DNA from: a virus | Direction: 5' to 3' (one strand) | Virus record (IMG/VR): IMGVR_UViG_3300044648_000159 | Coordinates: 1 to 58,566 of that record | Length of the DNA stretch: 58,566 nt | Shown here: positions 49,008 through 56,634 of the stretch, in pieces | How positions within the stretch are numbered: the stretch's first letter is position 1 | Layout: each line of letters starts with the position of its first letter | Notes under the pieces: generated by a model | What the model saw: only the letters and a program-made list of their open reading frames with translations | What the model was told of the DNA's origin: nothing | Database searches by the model: none | Made by a program: the position numbers and the translations under genes

Positions 49008-49307
49008 TCACACGCACTGCTCGCATCGGCCTGCCTCTACAGCCTGCTGATGCCTGCGGATAACGTCCCTATGGCGAGCAGCAATGATGGCCTTCAGGTC
49101 ACGATCACGATCCCCTGTGAGCCGCAACAGACCCTTTTTGTGTGCGCTCGGGAATGCGCGTGCGCTCCGCAATGGCTGATCAAATGGGATACCGCGCCGG
49201 GCGCGCTTCTTCAAAGTTTTCCAGTTGATCCCGGTGATTTTCGCGATCTCAATCAGCGTTAGCTGCTGGCCTTGAAACAGGTGCCGCTTGCGCCGGGCCT
49301 CACTCAT
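49008..49307 (-). CDS. HTH protein in fibre cluster
   Basis: A 99-aa very basic protein with a clear helix-turn-helix near the start (QLTLIEIAKITGINWKTLKK RARRG). The C-terminal half is charged and helical with a final CEQCV. It lies between two virion-type genes, so it may regulate late genes or be packaged. Coupled by ATGA to the gene upstream. Confidence 0.7.
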   Translation of the reverse strand: MSEARRKRHLFQGQQLTLIEIAKITGINWKTLKKRARRGIPFDQPLRSARAFPSAHKKGLLRLTGDRDRDLKAIIAARHRDVIRRHQQAVEAGRCEQCV

Positions 49308-50056
49308 TGGATGACCTTGCTCACGACGTTCGAAAGCGCGCTTTCTGTGCCGGCCGATGTATATGCCCTAACTCCGAAGTAGCGCGTACCAGGAGCAAGT
49401 TGTTGGATGACGTAGCGTGTCGTGCCCGGGCTGGCCAGCTGGATAGTCTGCGTCAGTGCGTCGGCCGTGAGCCCGTGGGAAATTCGATATCCGGCGATGT
49501 TGACACTCGCCGTACCGTCGGTGTTAAGCGTCGGCGGCGTCCACGAGAGAATCGCAGTCCCAGGACACACGCGCGTTTGTGGCTGAGTCTCTACCAGAGA
49601 TGGGCAGGCGGCGCCGCCATTCACCGGCTGTGTCACAATGGTCCGAGTTCGCACGACTGACCGGCTCTGCATGCCATCAGCGCAGGCCAGCCAGGCTGGA
49701 TCACTCCAGGCACCCCACGCACTGACCACACAATCAACCGGCGACAGCACCACCGATGAAGGATGGAAGGTGATGATCGAACGCTCTTCGATCTGGCACT
49801 TGTAAGTGACCTTGGATCCCGACGTCTTGGTTGCTGCCTCCGCCTTCCAGCGTTGCTCCTTCAACGCTCTACAAGCTTCAGGCGTGAAGTTGGCGCGGTA
49901 GGTCGAGTGAGAAGGATCGCTCGCGGCAATAATCGTCGTGCCACGATACAGTTTTACCGCCGTCTGCCGCTCCTCAGTGCCGTCCGCCCAAACTACCCCG
50001 GCAATCATCAGGCAAATGCCTGCCGTCACCACCGCAGCAGTGAGGTTGAGACGCAT
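49304..50056 (-). CDS. Secreted protein with TSP1 and fibronectin III domains
   Basis: A 250-aa protein. Signal peptide 1-24 (cleavage after VWA). A thrombospondin type 1 repeat lies at about 107-165: WGAWSDPAWLACADGMQSRS and VVRTRT, with Cys in the usual places (VDC, LAC, AAC, RVC). A fibronectin III domain follows (SWTPPTLNTDGTASVNIAGY ... YFGVRAYTSAG). It is the first late gene after Q. Exported or virion-associated, probably binds host surface. Confidence 0.85.
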   Translation of the reverse strand: MRLNLTAAVVTAGICLMIAGVVWADGTEERQTAVKLYRGTTIIAASDPSHSTYRANFTPEACRALKEQRWKAEAATKTSGSKVTYKCQIEERSIITFHPSSVVLSPVDCVVSAWGAWSDPAWLACADGMQSRSVVRTRTIVTQPVNGGAACPSLVETQPQTRVCPGTAILSWTPPTLNTDGTASVNIAGYRISHGLTADALTQTIQLASPGTTRYVIQQLAPGTRYFGVRAYTSAGTESALSNVVSKVIQ

Positions 50057-50144
50057 GGAAGCTCCAAGTTAGAAGGCCGCAACCCGCCCTGTTGTCTAGG
50101 GGACTAACTTAGGGATGTTGGCGGGTGCGGCCGGGACCAGAACG

Positions 50145-50170
50145 AAAAACCCGCCACTTTGGGCGGGTTT
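50145..50170 (-). terminator. Terminator after Q (tR'-like)
   Basis: CCCGCC-loop-GGCGGG flanked by A-run and TTT, working in both directions; on the minus strand it is AAACCCGCC-CAAAGT-GGCGGG-TTTTT. It follows Q by 31 bases and precedes the late genes, like lambda tR'. A possible late promoter is upstream on the minus strand (TTGCAC, 17 bp, TAACGT, near 50226-50198). Confidence 0.85.
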
Positions 50171-50200
50171 CGGGGGACAGTTAGAGACAATAACCCAACG

Positions 50201-50644
50201 TTATCCTACAGCGGACAACTGTGCAACAGGCTGCTTGGACAAAAATTCTGGGACAGGCAACCCAAGGATCTTGTATCGCGCTCGAGCTAGTCGACGGCGC
50301 AACGATTCCTCTCTGATCCCATAGATTCGCGCCTTCTCTGAGATGGTCCATACGGTTCCGTCTTCCTTCAGCTTGACCGCGAAGAACAGATAAACCGCCT
50401 CCCGCTCATTCTCAGTCAGCATCAGGATGCGCGCATGCGTGGCGTAGATGCCATCCGGCATGTCCAAGCACAGAATTCGGTGGCCAGGTGTACTGCCACC
50501 AGCACCGTAAAGCTGAGCAACCATTGCATTCACGCTTGGATGGCCGGTGTAGTCCGCGTGCCGTTCGATCCACCGACCCCAGCTGTTGAGCTCGCTGTCG
50601 ATCGCCTGCCGCGTGATGCGGTCCATGATGGTTGTCACACTCAT
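50201..50644 (-). CDS. Late antiterminator, Q-like
   Basis: A 147-aa protein at the end of the replication operon. DSELNSWGRWIERH, LTENEREAVYLFFAVKL and the C-terminal HTH ISEKARIYGIREESLRRRLA resemble Q-family antitermination proteins. With the terminator just downstream, it would allow polymerase to pass the terminators of the 34-kb late operon. Confidence 0.78.
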   Translation of the reverse strand: MSVTTIMDRITRQAIDSELNSWGRWIERHADYTGHPSVNAMVAQLYGAGGSTPGHRILCLDMPDGIYATHARILMLTENEREAVYLFFAVKLKEDGTVWTISEKARIYGIREESLRRRLARARYKILGLPVPEFLSKQPVAQLSAVG

Positions 50645-50943
50645 AGCTCCACCTTTTCGCCGACTGCGAGCAACGCCTCAAATGCACTCGTCGGCTTGTC
50701 GACGTTCCAGCGTTCGCAAAAGGCGAGCTGCTCCGGTTGATCTTTGCGCTTGCGCGCCTTGCCGGCCTTCCCCTGCGGCGTTTTGCATTCGAGCAGCCGG
50801 ACCTTGACCACATTACCGACGCGCTTGAGGCACAGCAGATCCACGGGTAGCTCGCGGTGAACTTCCCAGCCCGCGCGCTCGAGCGCAGCCACGATGACAG
50901 GCTCGGCGACATCCCGCTTAGCGGCTCGCCGGGTGTACCTCAC
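50641..50943 (-). CDS. PD-(D/E)XK-type nuclease (VRR-NUC/resolvase-like)
   Basis: A 100-aa protein taken from GTG 50943, which overlaps the previous stop; ATG 50973 would add ten residues. EPVIVAALERAGWEVHRELP, VDLLCLKR and VRLLECKTPQG give the D...ExK core (here Asp, then E-C-K). Its place before Q matches Holliday junction resolvases of lambdoid phages. Confidence 0.75.
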   Translation of the reverse strand: MRYTRRAAKRDVAEPVIVAALERAGWEVHRELPVDLLCLKRVGNVVKVRLLECKTPQGKAGKARKRKDQPEQLAFCERWNVDKPTSAFEALLAVGEKVEL

Positions 50944-51896
50944 TGGCCATCCCCACAAGGTTTGGTTGGCCAACAGATATCGCAGTACGGCTGGATGAGC
51001 CAGTCATGCGGGCATGCAGAGCACATCTCATCGTAGGTGGCTGGTCGAAATTTTCCGCGCATACTCCACGGCCGGCGTACTTCACACAGCATTCCATGTA
51101 TGGAATGCCTCAGCAGCTTGAACTCAGCTCCTTCCGCGCCGGCGTAGATGGAAACGATCTGACCGTCTGTCACCACCTGGCCAAAGGCTAGGTCTGGAGC
51201 ATCTGGCGGAGGTTTGGCTGAGCTGAGCGCTTTCGACTTATCCTGCTCGTAAACTGGCGAGCCAATGTCAGCGATCAAATCATCGCGCCCGGCCCACTCT
51301 GCAGCGATTCGCCAGCCGAGCTCAAAGGCACGGTCTACGCTAACTTCCGGCTGGGTGGCTGGCATCGTCACCCCGCACTTGTGGCACCAGCGGCGAACAT
51401 ACTGACCGCCATTGGTTTCCATCTGATTCACAATGGAGTGATCGCAGGGCTCGGGGGATGACGCGGGCGGGTCTACGGCATTCTGACCCGTGTAACCTAG
51501 CGCCATCCGGAGCGCTTGCAGTTCATAGCCCATGCTCTGGTGATTGTTGGTAGTGCCGTGCCTGAAGGCATCGCGCATTCGCTTCTCCAGTTCGTCATAG
51601 GGAAGCGCGCGCGGCTCGGGGGCGGCTCCACCTAGCGCCAGCGTCGCCGCCCCTCGGCACGCCTCGCAGGTGCTGCAGGACTGGATGCCGTGCAGGGCCG
51701 TGCGAAGGCGCTCGACTGTCCGCGCTGAATCGAGATCGTTGCAAACCGCCTCAAGCGCTCCGGTCTCAAGCTGTAGCAGAGCTTGCAGGCGCTCGATCTC
51801 GTCGGCCGCCTCGCGAAAGCGCAGTTCACCCTTCAGCGCGTACCACCGGCGAAGCCAGTCGGGGAGTTTCTCCTTCGACGGGACCGGGTCGGTCAT
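50940..51896 (-). CDS. Hypothetical replication-region protein, modular
   Basis: A 318-aa protein. N-terminal helical coiled coil (about 15-75), CSTCEACRG (about 73-81), a middle part with WCHKCGVTMP and a C-terminal zinc part CSACPHDWLIQPYCDICWPT. It appears assembled from small phage modules. No family recognised; coupled to both neighbours. Confidence 0.7.
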   Translation of the reverse strand: MTDPVPSKEKLPDWLRRWYALKGELRFREAADEIERLQALLQLETGALEAVCNDLDSARTVERLRTALHGIQSCSTCEACRGAATLALGGAAPEPRALPYDELEKRMRDAFRHGTTNNHQSMGYELQALRMALGYTGQNAVDPPASSPEPCDHSIVNQMETNGGQYVRRWCHKCGVTMPATQPEVSVDRAFELGWRIAAEWAGRDDLIADIGSPVYEQDKSKALSSAKPPPDAPDLAFGQVVTDGQIVSIYAGAEGAEFKLLRHSIHGMLCEVRRPWSMRGKFRPATYDEMCSACPHDWLIQPYCDICWPTKPCGDGQ

Positions 51897-52372
51897 GGCG
51901 CCTGACCTTTCAAATCCGCCAGTTCGCGCTCCAGCTCCGCGATACGACTCAGACGGCGATCCTCGGCTTCACGTTGACGCCGCTCGCGCATACGGACCAA
52001 CCATTCGCCTTGCAGTTCGGGATCCATCGGCTCGCCATTCAGTTCCCCTCCGCCATCCCAGATGAACTGATTCAGTGGAAAGTGCGCTTTGCAATGGACA
52101 CAGAAGGTGCCGGTGTAGAAGCGAGGGTTTCGCGCGTACGTCTCGGCAATTGCTGTGCCCGTAGTGGTCTCTCCACCGCATCCGATCTGACGCTCGACCT
52201 CACTCGGATATGCGTGGATGTAGGACCGACGCAGCGGCTTTACGAAGCCTTTGGCGCGCTCCTCCGGGGACAGCACCACGTAATCGCGCTGCATGCCCGT
52301 CGCCGGGTTGATCTCAGCGTGGCTGTGATCTGCTGGAACTGACTGGCCACTCACTAGGATTCGATCGCTCAT
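51893..52372 (-). CDS. Conserved phage protein with zinc knuckle
   Basis: A 159-aa protein: GMQRDYVVLSPEERAKGFVK, LRRSYIHA, GCGGETTTGTAIAETYARNP and TGTFCVHCKAHFPLNQFIW followed by a charged coiled coil. I recall this as a recurring protein of phage early regions with unknown function. Confidence 0.8.
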   Translation of the reverse strand: MSDRILVSGQSVPADHSHAEINPATGMQRDYVVLSPEERAKGFVKPLRRSYIHAYPSEVERQIGCGGETTTGTAIAETYARNPRFYTGTFCVHCKAHFPLNQFIWDGGGELNGEPMDPELQGEWLVRMRERRQREAEDRRLSRIAELERELADLKGQAP

Positions 52373-52593
52373 GACTTTTTGCTCAGTTCGAAGTGAAAGA
52401 CGCGGCCCTCGACGCGGAAGCTGACGAGATCTCGGCCAGTGTCGTCGACCTCGGCAACAGGAAATTGCAGGTTGTGCCCAAGCGCTTGCAGTCGCTTCAG
52501 GAACACGACGAGCAATTGATCCTTGAGGTCGTCAAGCACGTCGGCGTGGATGCCAGCGTCGGCTGCTCGCGCCATATCAATGCCCTTACCCAT
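52369..52593 (-). CDS. Small conserved protein
   Basis: A 74-aa protein, helical then beta (LVVFLKRLQALGHNLQFPVA, FRVEGRVFHFEL). Good GGAG ribosome site. Coupled to the next gene. Function unknown. Confidence 0.7.
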   Translation of the reverse strand: MGKGIDMARAADAGIHADVLDDLKDQLLVVFLKRLQALGHNLQFPVAEVDDTGRDLVSFRVEGRVFHFELSKKS

Positions 52594-52623
52594 TGCTTCG
52601 CTCCTTTGTCGGCGCTTGCTCGC

Positions 52624-52875
52624 TCATCGCGCCACCCGCTGCGGCCAAAATATATACGCCATGTCGCGCCAATCGCCGCGCTCGTACTGTTTCAGCAATG
52701 AGCACTCCAGCAGGATCGATGACAAGCCGCTGGCCGTGGTCACCAGGTAACGCCACTCGCCTTCGATCGGCGTCTTGATGCTTTCAATCCTGCACGTGCG
52801 GCCGATCATTCGACGATCGTATGCCGCTCGACCAACGAGCGCTTCTTCACCTGGAATGAACATGGGGTTCTTCAT
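52624..52875 (-). CDS. Small beta-rich protein
   Basis: An 83-aa protein (FIPGEEALVGRAAYDRRMIG, VTTASGLSSILLECSLLKQY), probably SH3-like. Start overlaps the previous stop by four bases. Function unknown. Confidence 0.7.
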   Translation of the reverse strand: MKNPMFIPGEEALVGRAAYDRRMIGRTCRIESIKTPIEGEWRYLVTTASGLSSILLECSLLKQYERGDWRDMAYIFWPQRVAR

Positions 52876-53048
52876 GCCGAAGGTTCCACGTGAATCTCTT
52901 GCGAGTGTTTCTTAGCCGCGCGATATAACTTCATGCATTGCTTGCACCACGGTTGCTTTCCATCGCGCGTCCACGTCGACTCACTGAAATCAGTGCGAGG
53001 CTTGTGACACTTACACCGGCAGCAGTGCTTGATGTCGGTGATGTTCAT
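52872..53048 (-). CDS. Small zinc-finger protein
   Basis: A 58-aa protein with CCRCKCHKPRTDFSES and CKQCMKLYR, spacing of a small HNH-like or zinc-finger fold without the nuclease His. ATG 53048 overlaps the previous stop (ATGA). Confidence 0.7.
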   Translation of the reverse strand: MNITDIKHCCRCKCHKPRTDFSESTWTRDGKQPWCKQCMKLYRAAKKHSQEIHVEPSA

Positions 53049-53167
53049 GTGCGTCGCTTCCGAAAAGAGCTGACTAACTGGCCCAATAGCACAACGTCGA
53101 ACGTTTCCTCGGTACTCCGATACCACCAGGAGCAGCACCAGTCCCAGCGGAAGCGGGACTTGGTCAT
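53045..53167 (-). CDS. 40-aa Trp/Arg-rich miniprotein
   Basis: A short frame with ATGA overlaps at both ends (53167 with the helicase stop, 53047 with the next start). It begins MTKSRFRWDWCCSWWYRS. Coupling supports it, although composition is unusual. Confidence 0.5.
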   Translation of the reverse strand: MTKSRFRWDWCCSWWYRSTEETFDVVLLGQLVSSFRKRRT

Positions 53168-54084
53168 ACAGTCATGCTCCCAATAAACAGCATCGGCTGG
53201 TCGGACTTGTTGCGCATGAACTGACCACTTCGATGCACAAACATCGGAACCCTGCCTATCCAGTTCGCCGGGCGGATGCCGCGGTTCTTCGCCACGATCA
53301 GCATTCCATCAGGCGCATCGAATGCCTTGTCTTCGTTGATGTCGCGCCACACGATGAACGTGTGATGTGACTGATCGACCAATGCGCCGGTGCCGCGGAT
53401 CGACTCACGCCCTGGCACCTGCGTTTCATCGACCTTCACGATGTGATGCACGAGGTGGATGTGGATGTTCAGCTGCATCGCGTAGTTCGTGAGCTGATTA
53501 GCGAACACGCGCTGCCCTTCGTAGTCGTCCTGTGCGAGCCCTGTGCGCATCAGGCTGTCGAGGATGAAGTGCGTGCAGCGCTTCTCTCGGGCGGCGTAGG
53601 CGATCAGTGCGAGCACCCGCTGCGGATCCATCATCCGCGTCTGGTTGTACAGCCAGATCTTCCCTGATGCCCAATTGCACGCAACGTCGATGTAGTCATC
53701 ACACTCGCGTACGTCGACGTCAGGGATCGCCAGCTGCGTGATATCGGCCATCGTCTCTTCAGGCTGCTCCTCCAGGAAGGCTCCGCACACCTTCTCGCCA
53801 CAGCGAGCCAGATGGATCGCGAACTGCTTCAGCATCGCTGACTTGCCGTGAAAGTTGATGCCGGCCCAGATGCTCAGCTGGCCGCCAGGCAAGCGAACCT
53901 TGTCGTGCAGTCCAGCCCAAGGAAGCGTCGCCCCTTGTCTCGCTCCCCGACCATGGAGCACATCGCTGATGCTTGTCACCAGCGTTCGCGGATCGACGAA
54001 ACGCTGTGTGTCCTCCTCGGTGAGCACGTACCGATCCCAGTCGATCGGAGTCTCGCGGATCAGAATTTTCCCGAGTGGATTCAT
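53164..54084 (-). CDS. DnaB/RecA-fold replicative helicase
   Basis: A 306-aa P-loop ATPase with Walker A AGINFHGKSA (about 74-83), Walker B HFILDSLMR (about 169-177), NIHIHLVHHIVKVDE and GTGALVDQSHHTFIVW (sensor and loop strands typical of DnaB and Twinkle-like helicases). It lacks an N-terminal primase or helicase-collar domain. It lies after the O-like protein, so it replaces lambda P plus host DnaB in fork unwinding, or loads it. Confidence 0.82.
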   Translation of the reverse strand: MNPLGKILIRETPIDWDRYVLTEEDTQRFVDPRTLVTSISDVLHGRGARQGATLPWAGLHDKVRLPGGQLSIWAGINFHGKSAMLKQFAIHLARCGEKVCGAFLEEQPEETMADITQLAIPDVDVRECDDYIDVACNWASGKIWLYNQTRMMDPQRVLALIAYAAREKRCTHFILDSLMRTGLAQDDYEGQRVFANQLTNYAMQLNIHIHLVHHIVKVDETQVPGRESIRGTGALVDQSHHTFIVWRDINEDKAFDAPDGMLIVAKNRGIRPANWIGRVPMFVHRSGQFMRNKSDQPMLFIGSMTV

Positions 54085-54404
54085 GCTGCCTCCCAGACAT
54101 CAACGGCCGGCGTGCGGTTCGTGCTCACGGTGAGCTTCACAGGGTTCGCGTCGAGCAATTTCGCGGAGAAGTCCGCAAGGTCAGATGGCGCTGGGTTGCG
54201 CAAAATCAGGTACACCCACAGCCCTGCAAGCGGCGACCAGTCGTGGTCATGGTCACGCGCATTTCGCACGCGGATCGTCAGCGCCCCGACGTCGTCTGTG
54301 AGGCGCGATGCCCATGCCCAGTCGTCCATCACGAACACGGCGAGCTGGGGGGCCTGACCACGCTGTCGGAGTTTCGCGAGGGCTCGGAGTTCGTACGGCG
54401 TCAC
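54081..54404 (-). CDS. Replication-region hypothetical protein
   Basis: A 107-aa protein: RALAKLRQRGQAPQLAVFVM, GLWVYLILRNPAPSDL. Between O-like and helicase genes with four-base overlaps to both. From memory similar proteins sit beside phage helicases. Function unknown. Confidence 0.7.
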   Translation of the reverse strand: MTPYELRALAKLRQRGQAPQLAVFVMDDWAWASRLTDDVGALTIRVRNARDHDHDWSPLAGLWVYLILRNPAPSDLADFSAKLLDANPVKLTVSTNRTPAVDVWEAA

Positions 54405-55246
54405 GACAGCGCCCCCTTGTAGCGCGGATCATCCTGCCAACTGTTTGGCTTCGACGAGTCCGCCAATTTGAGGCCCCTGTCGATGTGCTCCGCGTCTCTG
54501 AGAAACAACTCGATGCTGTCGTAAACGGTTTTCTGTTCGTTTTGCCCCATGTGATGCGGCGAACGTTTGTAGCCGCTGATCGACTGGCATAACTGTTCAG
54601 CCGTGTATGCCTTCAGCGCGACGCGGATCACCTTCAGCCGTTTCTTGTCCAGCTGAGCCTTCGGATGTTTGTGCTCTTGCCTCCAGTGATCGAAGACTGC
54701 TTGCACATCGGTCGGCAACGCCGACGAATGTCCGTTATGGTTCTTATCCTGATCCTGATCCTGATCCTGATCCTGATCCTGATCCTGGCTTCGATGGGGC
54801 TTTGAAGGCCCTTCCGAGGGGCTTGTGTTTTGACCATGTTCGATGAGGCAGAAAGCCTTCCCGTGAACAGCCAAAAACCTTGTTTTTAACTGACTTGGCA
54901 TCTTCTCAAGCTCTTTCCTGAGCCACGGCACACGCTTGTCTTTCGGGTCGAGCGCCTCGGCGATCTGATGCGCGGCCATGTTGATGACGAAAACCGTCTC
55001 AGAAGCCTCTTCGTACTCGCAAAATGCCTCATCTATGAGCCTTCGAAGGCCCTTCGATGCCCCTTCTGCCGAGAGGCCGGTCTCATGCGCCATGTACAGA
55101 ATCGGGCAGTGATAAACGCCGGTTGCTGTGGCATGTGGACTGGTCATCAGGTAGGTCGCGAGGATTTGCGCTTCTGGGTGACCGCGCAGATTCTTACCGG
55201 TGGCGCCGATCCAAAATCGAGGGGAAATAATTCCGTAGTCGCGCAC
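54401..55246 (-). CDS. O-like replication initiator
   Basis: A 281-aa protein starting at GTG 55246, which overlaps the previous stop (TAGTG). N-terminal winged-helix part (about 10-95: ISPRFWIGATGKNLRG, GVYHCPILYMAHETGL, EGASKGLRRLIDEAF), a Gln-Asp repeat linker (about 160-173), and a C-terminal DnaD/O-like helical part (FDHWRQEHKHPKAQLDKKRL ... SIELFLRDAEHIDRGL). It should bind the origin and recruit the helicase. Confidence 0.82.
   Translation of the reverse strand: MRDYGIISPRFWIGATGKNLRGHPEAQILATYLMTSPHATATGVYHCPILYMAHETGLSAEGASKGLRRLIDEAFCEYEEASETVFVINMAAHQIAEALDPKDKRVPWLRKELEKMPSQLKTRFLAVHGKAFCLIEHGQNTSPSEGPSKPHRSQDQDQDQDQDQDQDKNHNGHSSALPTDVQAVFDHWRQEHKHPKAQLDKKRLKVIRVALKAYTAEQLCQSISGYKRSPHHMGQNEQKTVYDSIELFLRDAEHIDRGLKLADSSKPNSWQDDPRYKGALS
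54745..54786. repeat. Hexanucleotide repeat in O-like gene
   Basis: Six perfect GATCCT units in a row (54751-54786), preceded by one imperfect unit TATCCT. On the coding strand it is AGGATC and encodes Gln-Asp repeats. It lies where lambda has its O-binding iterons, so it may be part of the origin, or it is an unstable microsatellite linker. Confidence 0.85.
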
Positions 55247-55434
55247 TAACGCAATCCCCTCTCGCGTTCCATCTGCTCGACTCGGTCGCGTGAGCGCAGA
55301 GCATGCAAGCGCGTCAGCTCCAGCCACGTCACTCGGTTCTCATCAGGCGAGCGATCCTCGCGCAGGAGATCGGCCTGGTGATCGATACGACGCTCCAGTT
55401 CGATATCCGTGTCTTGTGCTTCTGGGTTGATCAT
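55246..55434 (-). CDS. Small acidic/charged protein before O
   Basis: A 62-aa helical protein (MINPEAQDTDIELERRIDHQ ... VEQMERERGLR), coupled to the O-like gene by TAGTG. Function unknown. Confidence 0.65.
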   Translation of the reverse strand: MINPEAQDTDIELERRIDHQADLLREDRSPDENRVTWLELTRLHALRSRDRVEQMERERGLR

Positions 55435-55832
55435 GACGCGATAGTCGCTCGAACCTCATATCGCGACCCACACGACTGCTCACTCTGGTCGCTCCCAAAA
55501 AGAAGCCGCCCGTTTCCAGGCGGCGAATGGGGGAACGAGGAAACAAATGGCTGCGCCACACAACGAACTTTCGGCGCAAACTGTGAACTGCCTAGCGAAA
55601 ACTGTCGGGATGCTTTTCGCGTTTGAGGCGAACCCTTAAGCCGTTGACATCGCATCGATGACGACGCATCAGACCCTGCGTGTTTTCCGCTAGTGGGAAC
55701 CTCTTGCAGAGAAGTTAAGTCAGGATTACAAAACAAACGTACGTCGAAAAACACGGATGAGCGGGCGGATTCTTTCCCCGCACTTCCATCAGCGGAGCAA
55801 GTGATGGTGTACGTCTCTCTCATGCGGCTCAT
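55431..55832 (-). CDS. Doubtful frame spanning the tR1-like region
   Basis: A 133-aa frame with ATGA overlaps at both ends, which favours it. However, the terminator 55497-55524 lies inside it, and the product is Ser/Arg-rich and shapeless (SGKHAGSDASSSMRCQRLKG). I consider it more likely an untranslated leader. Confidence 0.25.
   Translation of the reverse strand: MSRMRETYTITCSADGSAGKESARSSVFFDVRLFCNPDLTSLQEVPTSGKHAGSDASSSMRCQRLKGSPQTRKASRQFSLGSSQFAPKVRCVAQPFVSSFPHSPPGNGRLLFGSDQSEQSCGSRYEVRATIAS
55497..55524 (-). terminator. tR1-like terminator in early leftward operon
   Basis: On the minus strand GCCGCC-TGGAAACG-GGCGGC followed by TTCTTTTT. It stands between the cro-side genes and the replication genes, as tR1 does in lambda. 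The 395-bp space 55435-55828 has otherwise no convincing gene (see 55431-55832). Confidence 0.82.
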
Positions 55833-56089
55833 TTCCGCCGCACTCCGGCATCTGCCGGTCGCGCTCCACCATCTTCCGTCTCGTCTCCAAACAGTTCCGG
55901 CTGGATTCCGTTTGCCTCCAGGCGGCGCTGGATTACTTTGTGCTCATGGATTTTCTTCTTCGCCCATTCCGACAGCACTTCGCGAGCAATGGCAGCTTTG
56001 TCCTTACCAAAGGCCAGCGCCTGCGCGTCCAACATGATGTCGATGGTCTCAGTGATACCCAGACGGAAATCCTTCAGGGGGACCGACAT
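55829..56089 (-). CDS. Small early regulator-type protein
   Basis: An 86-aa helical protein (FRLGITETIDIMLDAQALAF, REVLSEWAKKKIHEHKVIQR) directly after cro, in the place of lambda cII. It is not clearly CII; a ribbon-helix-helix-like fold is possible. Three bases separate it from cro. Confidence 0.75.
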   Translation of the reverse strand: MSVPLKDFRLGITETIDIMLDAQALAFGKDKAAIAREVLSEWAKKKIHEHKVIQRRLEANGIQPELFGDETEDGGARPADAGVRRK

Positions 56090-56092
56090 GAC

Positions 56093-56293
56093 TTAGGCCG
56101 ACTGCTTCAGATCGGCTTGATAAACCGACGGGTCAACTTTGAGTTTTCCGTTGGTCGCTCGTTCAAGTCGGTATGCAGCTGCCTCCGGGATGATTTCCGG
56201 CCACTGCTGGACGGCGCTGCGCGTGTAGCCGATCGCTCGAGCAACCGCGGCTCCGTTATCGTGGAAATGGGCCAACACATCGGTCTTTCGCAT
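56093..56293 (-). CDS. cro: Cro-like repressor
   Basis: A 66-aa protein typical of Cro/CI-type small regulators: RKTDVLAHFHDNGAAVARAI, GYTRSAVQQWPEIIPEAAAY, RLERATNGKLKV. It is the first gene of the leftward operon. The ATG lies seven bases after the likely -10, so the mRNA may be leaderless. Confidence 0.88.
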   Translation of the reverse strand: MRKTDVLAHFHDNGAAVARAIGYTRSAVQQWPEIIPEAAAYRLERATNGKLKVDPSVYQADLKQSA

Positions 56294-56302
56294 AGCACCG
56301 AA

Positions 56303-56363
56303 GGTACAGCATGCTGAACTGCCTAGTCAAGGATGCTGGACTGGCTGTTATCTATGCTGTGCC
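56303..56363. promoter_or_regulatory. OR-like region: three operators and divergent promoters
   Basis: Three 18-bp sites: GGTACAGCATGCTGAACT (56303-56320), AGTCAAGGATGCTGGACT (56325-56342) and a weaker one at 56346-56363 (half-site GGCACAGCAT on the minus strand). Centres are 22 and 21 bp apart. The leftward promoter has TTGACT in the middle site and TACCTT in the first. The rightward cI promoter has TATGCT at 56353-56358 and no good -35, like PRM. Confidence 0.88.
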
Positions 56364-56364
56364 G

Positions 56365-56634
56365 ATGGAAACAATGGGCGATCGAATTAGACAGCTTAGG
56401 GTCGCGCGTGGGCTGACTCAGCCGGCGCTGGGCGAACTATGCGGGGGCGTCACGAAGAGTGCTGTCAGCCAGTGGGAAGACGGCAGCACCGAGAACATCA
56501 AACTAAAGACGTTTATCCGTCTGTGCGAAGTGCTCCAGACGGACCCTCAATATCTGATCTGGGGCGCGGATCGCTCTCCGTCTGGGCCTCAGGGGGCGGC
56601 CGCACGCTTCCGCAAGCCCAGCATCGTTCGTTAA
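56365..56634 (+). CDS. cI: CI-like prophage repressor, short form
   Basis: An 89-aa protein, mainly an XRE helix-turn-helix domain (MGDRIRQLRVARGLTQPALG, TKSAVSQWEDGS, LKTFIRLCEVLQTDPQYLIW). No C-terminal S24 peptidase domain follows, so RecA-induced self-cleavage is not possible. ATG 56365 is seven bases after the TATGCT -10, so the message is probably leaderless as in lambda PRM; ATG 56374 is the alternative. Confidence 0.88.
   Translation: METMGDRIRQLRVARGLTQPALGELCGGVTKSAVSQWEDGSTENIKLKTFIRLCEVLQTDPQYLIWGADRSPSGPQGAAARFRKPSIVR

Noticed and set aside
54607-54846. Plus-strand frame with Asp-Pro repeats
   Set aside because: Complement of the GATCCT microsatellite within the O-like gene.
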